Positions 56,923 through 64,000 of a stretch of 64,000 bases of DNA are shown here, piece after piece. A program made the translations under genes and the position numbers. The notes under the pieces are model-generated. The model was given only the letters and a program-made list of their open reading frames with translations, was not told where the DNA came from and did no database searches. Numbering within the stretch: the stretch's first letter is position 1; each line of letters starts with the position of its first letter. Origin of the DNA: Glycomyces tritici (lineage in GTDB: Bacteria > Actinomycetota > Actinomycetes > Mycobacteriales > Micromonosporaceae); assembly GCF_030403505.1 (NCBI RefSeq), contig NZ_JAUEMJ010000002.1, positions 1,054,554 to 1,118,553 on the forward strand, written 5' to 3'.

Positions 56923-59238
56923 TCAGTTCGCCGTCACCACCTCGAACACATTCCCATTGCGCACCACCGTTATCCGACCCGACTCATCCGTGCGGAACAC
57001 CAGCGCGCCGCCCTCCTCGAGCACCCCCAGCGGCCCGGGGTCCGGGTGGCCGTACTCGTTGCCCGTCCCGACCCCGACCAGCGCCACCGCCGGATCGGCC
57101 GCCTCCAGGAACTCCCGCGCCTGGAACGACGACCCGTGATGCGGCACCTTCAACACATCGACCCCCAGCGCCGCCCCGCTCGCGAGCAGCGCGCGCTGAC
57201 CCTCCAGCTCCACGTCCCCGGTCAGCAGCACGCTCGTCCCGGCCACCTCCGCCCGCACCGCCACCGAGTTGTTGTTCGGGTCCGATCGCGTGCCGCTCAG
57301 CAACTCCGCCGGCGGCCCCAGCACCTCCAACCGCGTCGCCCCGAACGCGAACACCTGCCCGGGCACCGCCTCCAGCACCGGCACCGCTCCGGCCCGCTCC
57401 TCCACCAGCTCGTACCCGTACTGCGCCTCCCCGGGCGGCGGCGCGAGGATCGCGTCGACCTGACGGCCCTCCATCGCGCCGGCGATCCCGGCCGTGTGGT
57501 CGATGTGGAAGTGCGACAACACGAGCAGCGCGATCCTGTCCACCTGCAGCTCGTCCAGGCACGCGTCCACCGCCGCGGGCTCCGGCCCCACATCGACCAC
57601 CACCACCGCGTCTCCGGCCGGCAGCACGAGCGCATCACCTTGGCCCACATCGCACATGGTCACCACCCAACCCGAAGGCGGGCCCCCGGTCATCAGACAG
57701 GCCGGGACCGTCCCCAGACCCGCGGCCACGAGCACCGCCAGCACCGGCACCCGCAACCGCCGCATCTGCAGCAGCACCACCAACGCCGCCAGCGCCGCAG
57801 CCGACCCCAGGCCCCACCACACGCCTCCCGGAACCGGCACCAGCGAGCCGGGTATCTCCGCCCCGTTGCGCGCCAGCCAGACCAGCCAGCGGGCCGGAAT
57901 GGCCGCCAGCTGCGCCGCAAACGCGCCCGCCGGAAGCCACACGGCCGCCACCGCGGCGGCGCCCACCGAAAGCACCACCACCGGCGCGGCCACCAAGGCC
58001 GCCAGCACGTTCACCGGGACCGACACCAGGCTCACCCCGCTCCCGAGTCCGACCAGCAGCGGCATCACCGCGACCTGTGTCGCCAGCGGAATCGTGACCG
58101 CAAGTGCCACCGGCTGCGGCCAACCGCGGTGCTCGAGCGGGCGAGCCCAGCGAAACGCCAGGAACAGCAACCCCACGCACGCCGCGACCGACAGCGCGAA
58201 CCCCGCCTGCGCCGCCATGTCCGGGTCGGCCAGGACCACCACGAGCACCGCCGTGGCCAACCCGGGCATCGCCGCTCGGGGCCTGCCGGCGGCCAGTGCC
58301 AGGAGTGTCATGCCCGCCATCACCGCCGCCCGCAGGACGCTCGGCTGCGGACCGGCCACCACCACGATCGCCGCGATCGCGACCGCCCCGGCCGCCACCC
58401 GCCCGCGCGGACCGGCCCTGCACGCCAACGCGACCGCCAAGACCGCCCCGACCACCAGACTCAGGTGGTACCCCGAGACCACCACCAGGTGCACCAGCCC
58501 GGTCGCCCGAAAGTCGGCGGCCAATTCGGGGTCCATCATGGAGGTGTCGCCGACCGCGAGCGCGGGGATCAGGCCCGCTTCCGGCTGCGGCACCGCTTCG
58601 ACGGCGGCCGCCGTCCGATCCCGCACATGCGCGGCGAGCCGGTACGGAAGCGACAGCGCCCCAACGGTTTCAGGAGGCCCGCGAGCGCTGACGATCGCAG
58701 CCGTCAACCGACCCGCATCGGCTTCACGGAGCACTGCGGGCACGGTCAGCCGCTGCCCCGCGTTCACCTCCAGCCACTCCTCACCGCTGGCGACGAGCAG
58801 CACCTGCCAATGGCCTTCAAGCGCAACACCCTCCGCGTCGAACGAGCGCAGCCGCGCAGTCGCCGTGACCAGCTCCGGGCGACGAGTCGACGGCTTCGGC
58901 GCGGTGTGCAGCACCAGTTCAGCCTCACCGTGCGATTCAGACCCGGTCAGCGCCGCCAGCCCGGCGTGGTCCCGCACTGCCACATGCACAGTCGTGACAC
59001 TCGCGCTGAGCAGCCCGCCGAAGGCGACCGTCGCAACTGCCGCCGCGAACCCGCGCTTCCATCTGCGCCCCCATATCACCAGGGCCACGCACCCGGCCGC
59101 GGTGAGCATCCCGCTGACCACGTTGCCGTACAAGCCGACCAGCGCCGCCGCCCACACGCCCGCCGCGACGAGCGGCAGCCGCCAGTCACGCCGCACCACC
59201 TCGGAAGCCGCGGGACGCAGCGCGAACTCATAGCTCAA
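56923..59238 (-). CDS. comEC: ComEC/Rec2 DNA-uptake channel protein
   Basis: A 771-residue membrane protein. It has N-terminal helices and a DUF4131/OB-like region, and the central Competence domain with LIPALAVGDTSMMDPELAADFRATGLVHLVVVSGYHLSLV and FALSVAACVGLLFLAF. The C-terminal metallo-beta-lactamase-like domain has VTMCDVGQGDALVLPAGDAVVVVDVGP, LVLSHFHIDHTAG, LLTGDVELEGQ and LKVPHHGSSFQ. The HFHIDH motif is intact, suggesting nuclease activity. The TTG at 59238 is preceded by GGGGGAGGG at good spacing; ATG at 59268 is the alternative. It follows comEA. Natural transformation is not established by these genes alone. Confidence 0.92.
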   Translation of the reverse strand: MSYEFALRPAASEVVRRDWRLPLVAAGVWAAALVGLYGNVVSGMLTAAGCVALVIWGRRWKRGFAAAVATVAFGGLLSASVTTVHVAVRDHAGLAALTGSESHGEAELVLHTAPKPSTRRPELVTATARLRSFDAEGVALEGHWQVLLVASGEEWLEVNAGQRLTVPAVLREADAGRLTAAIVSARGPPETVGALSLPYRLAAHVRDRTAAAVEAVPQPEAGLIPALAVGDTSMMDPELAADFRATGLVHLVVVSGYHLSLVVGAVLAVALACRAGPRGRVAAGAVAIAAIVVVAGPQPSVLRAAVMAGMTLLALAAGRPRAAMPGLATAVLVVVLADPDMAAQAGFALSVAACVGLLFLAFRWARPLEHRGWPQPVALAVTIPLATQVAVMPLLVGLGSGVSLVSVPVNVLAALVAAPVVVLSVGAAAVAAVWLPAGAFAAQLAAIPARWLVWLARNGAEIPGSLVPVPGGVWWGLGSAAALAALVVLLQMRRLRVPVLAVLVAAGLGTVPACLMTGGPPSGWVVTMCDVGQGDALVLPAGDAVVVVDVGPEPAAVDACLDELQVDRIALLVLSHFHIDHTAGIAGAMEGRQVDAILAPPPGEAQYGYELVEERAGAVPVLEAVPGQVFAFGATRLEVLGPPAELLSGTRSDPNNNSVAVRAEVAGTSVLLTGDVELEGQRALLASGAALGVDVLKVPHHGSSFQAREFLEAADPAVALVGVGTGNEYGHPDPGPLGVLEEGGALVFRTDESGRITVVRNGNVFEVVTAN

Positions 59239-59331
59239 GGCGCTGCCCTCCCCCACGAGCCGACCCATCACGCCGTCGCATCGTCACCACCGCGCGCTCA
59301 CCCCGACGACCCTCGAATCCGGATGACCGAT

Positions 59332-60108
59332 TCACAGCGTCACCTGATCCCGCAACTGCTCCAGCAGTGCAGCGCCGATCCCGGAGACCTCGGACAACTC
59401 GTCGAGCGACTGGAAGCTGCCATTGGCCTCGCGGTACTCGATGATCCGCTCAGCAAGGACGGGACCGATGCCGTTGAGCGCGTCCAGTTCCGCAGCGCCC
59501 GCGACATTGATGTTGACGAGACCGCCGGCGCTCGGGCCGCCCGTGCCGTCTCCAGGTACCGGCGCGCCCGACGCGGCGGCGTCGGGAACCGCGACGAGAT
59601 CGCCGTCGGCGACGACTCTGGCGAGGTTGAGGAATCCGGGGTCCGCGTCTTCGGTCAGACCGCCCGCCGCCTCGATGGCGTCGGCGACCCGCGCCCCGGC
59701 CTCCAGCTCCACGATCCCCGGTTCGTTGACGGCCCCGGCGACCGAGACGATGATCGTCTCCGGTGCGGCCGCACTCGCTTCGACGGGCACCGCGGGCGCC
59801 GTCGCGGCGGGTTCGGCATCGGGCCAGGACAAGAGGGTCACGGACAAGCCGACGGCTGCGACCAGCAGCGCAACGGTCACCAGGACCCAGCGGTTCAGGT
59901 GGGAGAGGCCGAGGCGGTTCTGGAGCCGCTCGAGCCGCTGGTCGAAGCGACGGGCCGGCGGCGGTTTAACGACCGGTTCCGGTTCGGCTTCGCCGGAATC
60001 GGCGTCAAGGGTCTCCTTGCAGACTCCGGGTTCATCGACGGAGTCATTGAGCCGCATCCGGAGCCTCGCGGCGAGAGCGGCGGAATCGGGTGGCAGTTCG
60101 CGTTCCAT
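59332..60108 (-). CDS. comEA: ComEA family DNA-binding protein
   Basis: A 258-residue membrane-anchored DNA receptor for uptake. Residues about 75-95 form one transmembrane helix (WVLVTVALLVAAVGLSVTLLSW). A SLBB domain then runs TIIVSVAGAVNEPGIVELEAGARVADAIEAAGGLTEDADPGFLNLARVVADGDLVAVP. The C-terminal helix-hairpin-helix pair is VNINVAGAAELDALNGIGPVLAERIIEYREANGSFQSLDELSEVSGIGAALLEQLRD. It is upstream of comEC with 93 nt between them. The ATG at 60108 gives a long cytoplasmic N-terminal region, which the homologues also show. Confidence 0.93.
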   Translation of the reverse strand: MERELPPDSAALAARLRMRLNDSVDEPGVCKETLDADSGEAEPEPVVKPPPARRFDQRLERLQNRLGLSHLNRWVLVTVALLVAAVGLSVTLLSWPDAEPAATAPAVPVEASAAAPETIIVSVAGAVNEPGIVELEAGARVADAIEAAGGLTEDADPGFLNLARVVADGDLVAVPDAAASGAPVPGDGTGGPSAGGLVNINVAGAAELDALNGIGPVLAERIIEYREANGSFQSLDELSEVSGIGAALLEQLRDQVTL

Positions 60109-60525
60109 ACCCGGCTCAACGAGCGAAGGATACGGCCGTGACTCCCAACTTTTCGGCCTGTGGATAACCCGAACTGTCCCTGTGGATAACCCCAACAAGT
60201 GTGGACGGAGCCCAAACCACCAGCCATAATGCCGGCCCCAACGCGCCAACAAATTGTCGGACCCGTGTGGGAGAGTCGTCTCATTCTTCGGTTGGTCGGA
60301 GGTGGATGCGGGTGGGAAGGGGCATGCCCTATAGCGCAATCGCGCCCACGCGCAACGCGAGCGACGCGCGCGAACCGGCCACTCGAACCCGACCCCAGCC
60401 CGAAACCCCGACTCGGTGCCAAGCCTTCCGCCCCGCCCCAAACCCGGGCCCGAAGCGCCACACCAACCGCTCAACTCCCGAACCCGCTGATTAAGAGTCA
60501 GCTGATTCGCCAATCGAGTCCGTCG
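60109..60525. other. Intergenic region upstream of comEA
   Basis: About 417 nt between the comEA start and the degV stop. The stretch 60340-60470 is a GC-rich, C/A-biased run (cgaacccgaccccagcccga-like). I see no gene with a ribosome-binding site and no strong palindrome. It presumably holds the comEA promoter. Confidence 0.5.
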
Positions 60526-61374
60526 TCAGGGGATGCGCCTCGTGATCACGCCGACCAGTCCCGGCCCGCAGTGTGCGCCCACCGCCGCACCGACCTCCGT
60601 CACGTCCATGCGCCGCAACCGGCCCTCGAACCGCTCGGCGAGCCAGCCCGCCAACGCCTCGGCCCGACGTTCCGCACCCAAGTGGTGCACCGTCATCTCG
60701 ACCTCGGCCTCACCCGCGTCGGCCACCGCGAGCGCCGCCAGCCGCTGCAGTCCGCGCGTGGGCGTGCGCACCTTCTCCACCACGTCGATGCGACCGTCCT
60801 CAACGCCCAGGATCGGCTTCACCGACAGCGCCGTCCCCACGATCGCCCGCGCCGCACTGATCCGGCCGCCACGCCGCAGGTACTCCAATGTGTCCAGATA
60901 AAAGTAGGTCGAGGTCCGCCCGATCGTCGACTGCGCAGCCGCAGCGGCCACCAGCAGCGCGGCCCCGTCCTCGGCCGCCTCAAGAGCGGCGAGCGCCGGA
61001 TACCCGACCCCCATACCCGCGCCGAGCGAATCGACCACCGCGACCCGGCCGCCGAACCCGGCCGCCGCAGCCTCCGCAGCGGCCACCGTCCCCGAAAGCC
61101 TCCCGGACAGGTGCACCGAGACGATTCCGCTCGCGCCCTCGTCCAGCAGCCGCGTGTACGTCGCCCGCAACTCCTCCGGCGGCAGGCCCGAGGTGGTCAC
61201 CTCGTGCCCCTCCCGGATCGCCCGCACGATCACCTCGCCGCCGATGTCCTCGCCCTCGCGGTACTCGACGCCGTCGATCAGCACCGGGATACCGAGCACC
61301 GTCAAGCCGCCGCGCGCAGTGCGCAGCGGCTCAGGCAAAGCCGAAGTGGAATCGGTAACGACGACGACGGTCAC
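60526..61374 (-). CDS. DegV family fatty-acid-binding protein
   Basis: A 282-residue DegV protein, a fatty-acid carrier for FakA-type kinases. VTVVVVTDSTSALPEPLRTARGGLTVLGIPVLIDGVEY is the canonical N terminus, then VTTSGLPPEELRATYTRLLDEGASGIVSVHLSGRLSGTV with the ligand-binding Thr-Ser and Ser-Gly elements, and YLRRGGRISAARAIVGTALSVKPIL. No fakA is in the window. The GTG at 61374 is the conserved first residue. It lies downstream of the lipoprotein gene in the same direction, 13 nt after its stop. Confidence 0.92.
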   Translation of the reverse strand: MTVVVVTDSTSALPEPLRTARGGLTVLGIPVLIDGVEYREGEDIGGEVIVRAIREGHEVTTSGLPPEELRATYTRLLDEGASGIVSVHLSGRLSGTVAAAEAAAAGFGGRVAVVDSLGAGMGVGYPALAALEAAEDGAALLVAAAAAQSTIGRTSTYFYLDTLEYLRRGGRISAARAIVGTALSVKPILGVEDGRIDVVEKVRTPTRGLQRLAALAVADAGEAEVEMTVHHLGAERRAEALAGWLAERFEGRLRRMDVTEVGAAVGAHCGPGLVGVITRRIP

Positions 61375-61387
61375 GCCGCCACAGTAC

Positions 61388-61852
61388 CTAATCCGAAGGT
61401 TGGGCATCCTCCACCACGAAAGGGGTCCCCTGCTGACACGTCGACATCATGCCGTCGTCGACCTTGCCCTGCAGCGTGACCGTGGCGCCCGCGTACACGA
61501 CCGACGAGTCGAAGTTCCCGAAGATCCCGTACACGGTCCCTTCGTGCTCGAGCACGAGGCAGCCGGATTCGACCCCGGCCTCGATCGTGCCGCTGATGGT
61601 CATCGACGAACCGGGCTTGGACGAGTCGCCGAGCGACGGGTCCAGGTAGGGGGTGGTCTCCTCGGGCACGGGGCTCTCCTCGGTGGGTTCGGGCGCACTG
61701 GTCGGTTCGGCCGAGATCACGGGCGTGGACGTCTCGCCGTCGGAACCGCCGCCGCCCGAACCGCACGCGGCGAGCACGGCCACCATGAGCACGCCGACGA
61801 GCGGGCCGGTCAGGCCCGCGATCCGTCGAACGCGCGAAGTCTGCGTATTCAT
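61388..61852 (-). CDS. Small lipoprotein with C-terminal beta domain
   Basis: A 154-residue lipoprotein. Signal peptide LTGPLVGVLMVAVLAACG (lipobox LAAC), then a Ser/Thr/Pro/Glu-rich linker (about 35-75), then a compact beta-rich domain: SMTISGTIEAGVESGCLVLEHEGTVYGIFGNFDSSVVYAGATVTLQGKVDDGMMSTCQQGTPFVVEDA. The last part resembles the OB-fold of small exported proteins, with two cysteines that could form a disulfide. The function is unknown. Confidence 0.8.
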   Translation of the reverse strand: MNTQTSRVRRIAGLTGPLVGVLMVAVLAACGSGGGGSDGETSTPVISAEPTSAPEPTEESPVPEETTPYLDPSLGDSSKPGSSMTISGTIEAGVESGCLVLEHEGTVYGIFGNFDSSVVYAGATVTLQGKVDDGMMSTCQQGTPFVVEDAQPSD

Positions 61853-61953
61853 GCCGGTTTGACGCCTCCGAGCCCGGTGCGGTTGCACCTCGGCCGAAGC
61901 CTACGACGCCAAAGCGAGCACAGTCCAGGTTTCCAGGGGGCCCGGAACCGTCG

Positions 61954-62610
61954 TTAACGGGCCGCTTGCTGGCCTTTCGCAAGCAGGCTCTGCCCGATCG
62001 TGTGCGGAGCCGGAACACCCAGGTTGTACCCGAACAGGCGCCACTTGCCCGAGCGCATCCGCCGCAGCTCGGCCCAGTGCGCGTTGTCCATGCCTGAGAG
62101 GCTGCTCGCCGAGGCCTCGTCGAACCCGAGGACGCTGCCGACGATCTGCCGCGCCGAACCGCCATGGCAGACCACGATCGCGGTCCCCTCGACGTCCGAC
62201 TCGACCATGTCGCGCACGGCCTCGCCGGTCCGGCGGTGCAGGTCGCCCCACGTCTCGATTTCAGGGTGCTGCAGCGGCTCCTGCGCGCGCCAACGCCGGT
62301 GCTCCTCCGGGAACTGCTCGGCGATCTCGCGCTGCGTCAGGCCCTCCCAGGGGCCGTACGCGCGCTCGCGCAGGCGCTTGTCCAGCTCGATCTCGATCCC
62401 GGTCAGTTCCGCGATGGGCCGAGCGGTGTCGACCGCCCGCCGCAGGTCCGAGGAGATGATCCGGGCCGGCTCATAGGCGGCCAGTTCCGGAGCGGCCTCG
62501 GCCGCCTGGTCCACCCCGGTCGCATCCAGGTCGATGTCGGTCGAGCCCTGGATGCGCCCCTCGATGTTCCACTGCGTCTGCCCGTGGCGAACGACCAGCA
62601 GCCTGTTCAC
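61954..62610 (-). CDS. Histidine phosphatase family protein, GpgP-like
   Basis: A 218-residue phosphoglycerate-mutase-like phosphatase. LLVVRHGQTQWNIEGRIQGSTDIDLDATG contains the RHG motif with the phosphorylated histidine, RIISSDLRRAVDTARPIAELTG the phosphate-binding arginine, RLRERAYGPWEGLTQREIAEQFPEE the acid region, and AIVVCHGGSARQIVGSVLG the second His. It overlaps rsfS (GTGA). In mycobacteria the gene in the same order is gpgP, a glucosyl-3-phosphoglycerate phosphatase; the same role is possible here, but unproven. Position between rsfS and the lipoprotein is seen. Confidence 0.88.
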   Translation of the reverse strand: MNRLLVVRHGQTQWNIEGRIQGSTDIDLDATGVDQAAEAAPELAAYEPARIISSDLRRAVDTARPIAELTGIEIELDKRLRERAYGPWEGLTQREIAEQFPEEHRRWRAQEPLQHPEIETWGDLHRRTGEAVRDMVESDVEGTAIVVCHGGSARQIVGSVLGFDEASASSLSGMDNAHWAELRRMRSGKWRLFGYNLGVPAPHTIGQSLLAKGQQAAR

Positions 62611-63029
62611 TCGCCGCCCTCGCCGTCACCCTCGACGGACTCGGCACGGCGGGCCCGCTCAGCGTCGGTCTCATCGACGAACTCGATCTCGGGGCAGTCC
62701 TTCCAGAGGCCGTCGAGACCGTAGTAGTCGCGAGCCTCCTTGTGGAAGACGTGCACCACGATGTCGTTGTAGTCCAGCAGCACCCACTGCTCGCCGCCCT
62801 TGCCCTCGCGGCGCAGCGGGCGAGTGTCGTGCTCCTTGATGAGCTTCTCCTCGACCGCGTCGACGACCGCGTGGACCTGCCGCTCGTTCGAGGCCGAGAC
62901 GATCACGAAGACGTCGGTGAGGGCGATCTTCTCAGTGACGTCCCGAAGGTTGATGGCAAAGGCCTTCTTGTCGGCTGCCGCTTGGGCTGCCGCGAAGGCC
63001 AGGGTCATGGCGGTTTCACTTGCGGTCAC
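62607..63029 (-). CDS. rsfS: Ribosomal silencing factor RsfS
   Basis: A 140-residue protein that blocks joining of 30S and 50S subunits in starvation by binding L14. VTASETAMTLAFAAAQAAADKKAFAINLRDVTEKIALTDVFVIVSASNERQVHAVVDAVEEKLI and GEQWVLLDYNDIVVHVFHKEARDYYGLDGLWKDCPEIEF are the family sequence in full. The GTG at 63029 has AGGAGCG 6 nt upstream and matches the conserved start; a longer in-frame start at 63062 lacks support. It follows nadD by 120 nt. Confidence 0.95.
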   Translation of the reverse strand: MTASETAMTLAFAAAQAAADKKAFAINLRDVTEKIALTDVFVIVSASNERQVHAVVDAVEEKLIKEHDTRPLRREGKGGEQWVLLDYNDIVVHVFHKEARDYYGLDGLWKDCPEIEFVDETDAERARRAESVEGDGEGGE

Positions 63030-63149
63030 GAACGCTCCTGACAACGGGAATCTCACCGGCACATCACCGGCGCAGCTCTAGTCTTACACGTGGGGTGCGA
63101 CGACGACTTCCCTGATTCACGCCAGTCGCTGTGCGAAGCGTCCCAAAGG

Positions 63150-63752
63150 TCAGCCGCGGTAGAGACCGTGCTCCCGCACGTACGCCTCGACCCGATCGGC
63201 CACCAGGTACCGAATCGGCTGCCCGTCGCGCACCCGCTGCCGGCATTCCGTCGAGGAGAGGTCCACCGCCGGCATGTCGATGAACTCGACCTGCGCCCCG
63301 AACGACGTGTCGACCTCGCGCCGCGAATGGCCAGGACGGTTCAACGCGATGAACCTCACCGCCCGGCACAGCTCCTCGACTCGGTGCCAAGTGTGGAGGT
63401 TCTCCAACGAGTCGGCGCCGATCACGAAGTACAGCTCTACTTCCTCGTCGTACTCCCCCCGCACGTCGGCGACGGTGTCCACCGCGTACGTGGCACCCTC
63501 CCGCTCGATGTCGCAGGTACTGACCCGGAACAGCGGATCGGACGCAACCGCCGACCGCGTCATCGCAAGCCGCGCAGCCGCATCGGTGACCTTCAGGTGG
63601 TGCTTCTGCCACGGGTCGCCGGTAGGGACGAAGACCACCTCATCGAGCGAGCATCGGAACGCCGCTTCACTCGCGGCCACAAGGTGCCCCATGTGCGGGG
63701 GATCAAATGTTCCCCCGAAAACTCCGACGCGACGAACTGGCAGGTCAACCAC
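63150..63752 (-). CDS. nadD: Nicotinate-nucleotide adenylyltransferase
   Basis: A 200-residue NAD-biosynthesis enzyme joining nicotinate mononucleotide and ATP. The nucleotidyltransferase motif is RVGVFGGTFDPPHMGHLVAASEA (GxFDPxHxGH). VVFVPTGDPWQKHH, YFVIGADSLENLHTWHRVEEL and the C-terminal ISSTxxR-like DLSSTECRQRVRDGQPIRYLV complete the signature. It leads nadD-rsfS-phosphatase, as in mycobacteria, and lies immediately beyond the rRNA terminators. Confidence 0.95.
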   Translation of the reverse strand: MVDLPVRRVGVFGGTFDPPHMGHLVAASEAAFRCSLDEVVFVPTGDPWQKHHLKVTDAAARLAMTRSAVASDPLFRVSTCDIEREGATYAVDTVADVRGEYDEEVELYFVIGADSLENLHTWHRVEELCRAVRFIALNRPGHSRREVDTSFGAQVEFIDMPAVDLSSTECRQRVRDGQPIRYLVADRVEAYVREHGLYRG

Positions 63753-63795
63753 AGCCGAATCCTATCGCGGCCACTGGAATCAAGGGCACGCAAAA

Positions 63796-63822
63796 AGGGC
63801 TCCACCGGAAAGGTGAAGCCCT
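63796..63822 (-). terminator. Second Rho-independent terminator after the 5S rRNA
   Basis: On the minus strand an 11-bp stem with one mismatch (complement of AGGGCTCCACC and GGTGAAGCCCT) is followed by a TTTTTG run. It lies 18 nt after the first terminator and guards nadD from rRNA read-through. Confidence 0.85.
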
Positions 63823-63840
63823 GAAAAATGGCAAAAAGAG

Positions 63841-63866
63841 AGGCCCGACGCTTATGCGTCGGGCCT
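63841..63866 (-). terminator. First Rho-independent terminator after the 5S rRNA
   Basis: AGGCCCGACGC and GCGTCGGGCCT form a perfect 11-bp stem with a 4-nt loop, then CTCTTTTTG on the minus strand. Confidence 0.92.
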
Positions 63867-63882
63867 CCTCTATTAAGTAGAT

Positions 63883-64000
63883 GTTTGGCGGTGTCCTGCT
63901 CTCCCACACCCTCTCGAGTGCAGTACCATCGGCGCTGGAAGCCGTAACGACCGGGTTCGGAATGGGACCGGGTGTGTCACTTCCGCTCTCACCACCAAAC
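63883..64000 (-). rRNA. rrf: 5S ribosomal RNA, complete or nearly so
   Basis: Read on the minus strand: GTTTGGTGGTGAGAGCG opens and CACCGCCAAAC closes, forming the terminal helix. CCCGGTCCCATTCCGAACCCGG is helix II/loop A-B typical of 5S, and GATGGTACTGCACTCGAGAGGGTGTGGGAGAGCAGG the 3' half. At 118 nt it reaches the window edge exactly where the 5' end is expected. The rest of the rrn operon should lie beyond. Confidence 0.92.

Overview
The window is chromosomal DNA from a high-GC Gram-positive actinomycete. Support comes from the roughly 70% GC composition, frequent GTG and TTG starts, and gene orders typical of actinobacteria: hrcA-dnaJ2, phoH-ybeY-corC-cytidine deaminase-like-era, and nadD-rsfS-phosphatase. 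Regulatory sites of actinobacterial type are also present: a CIRCE element, a DtxR/IdeR-like iron box and LacI-type operators. The gene content resembles soil actinomycetes such as Glycomycetales or Micromonosporales, but the genus cannot be settled from sequence reading alone.

Layout. Positions 1-5448 hold scattered small transport and regulatory genes: DUF6069, AraC, Pr6Pr, MFS, CDF and Smr. Positions 5692-9640 are an iron-box-controlled siderophore ABC importer (ATPase, lipoprotein and a double-length fused permease). A frameshifted HIT gene, a secreted beta-propeller phytase, a DUF817 membrane protein and an RNA/DNA methyltransferase follow. Positions 13496-22948 are a complete myo-inositol catabolic operon (iolC, aldolase, iolB, iolD, iolA, iolE, iolG). 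It has a readable sigma-70 promoter and operators, and a divergent LacI regulator.

Positions 24307-34798 are the most remarkable part: a tightly overlapping biosynthetic operon. It encodes an acyl-CoA-dehydrogenase-like flavoprotein, a divergent DUF692 (MNIO) enzyme, a candidate partner protein, and a 105-residue precursor peptide made almost entirely of five 19-residue repeats. These are followed by an intergenic hairpin, an MFS exporter, an asparagine-synthetase-like amidotransferase, a PrpF-like isomerase, a dihydroorotase-like cyclic amidohydrolase and a nitroreductase. A small stand-alone LuxR-type HTH protein is divergently encoded. I read this as a probably undescribed multi-core RiPP pathway. 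The precursor contains no cysteine, so the usual MNIO cysteine chemistry is excluded.

Positions 35019-43712 return to housekeeping: initiator tRNA, era, a zinc-less cytidine deaminase homologue, corC, ybeY, phoH, a HIT protein, rsmE, a membrane-anchored PemK-like protein and a CIRCE-controlled hrcA-dnaJ2 operon. A 42-bp tandem repeat appears to derive from the 3' end of dnaJ2. Positions 43726-55258 carry capA, hemW, an enoyl-CoA hydratase, a lysozyme-like lipoprotein, phoD, lepA (with a 7-bp tandem repeat upstream), a TetR/membrane-protein pair with two operators, and rpsT. Positions 55489-64000 carry holA, comEC, comEA, degV, a phosphatase, rsfS, nadD and, at the edge, a 5S rRNA with tandem terminators.

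The phytase, PhoD and iol genes suggest a soil lifestyle scavenging phosphate and inositol, but that link is inference.
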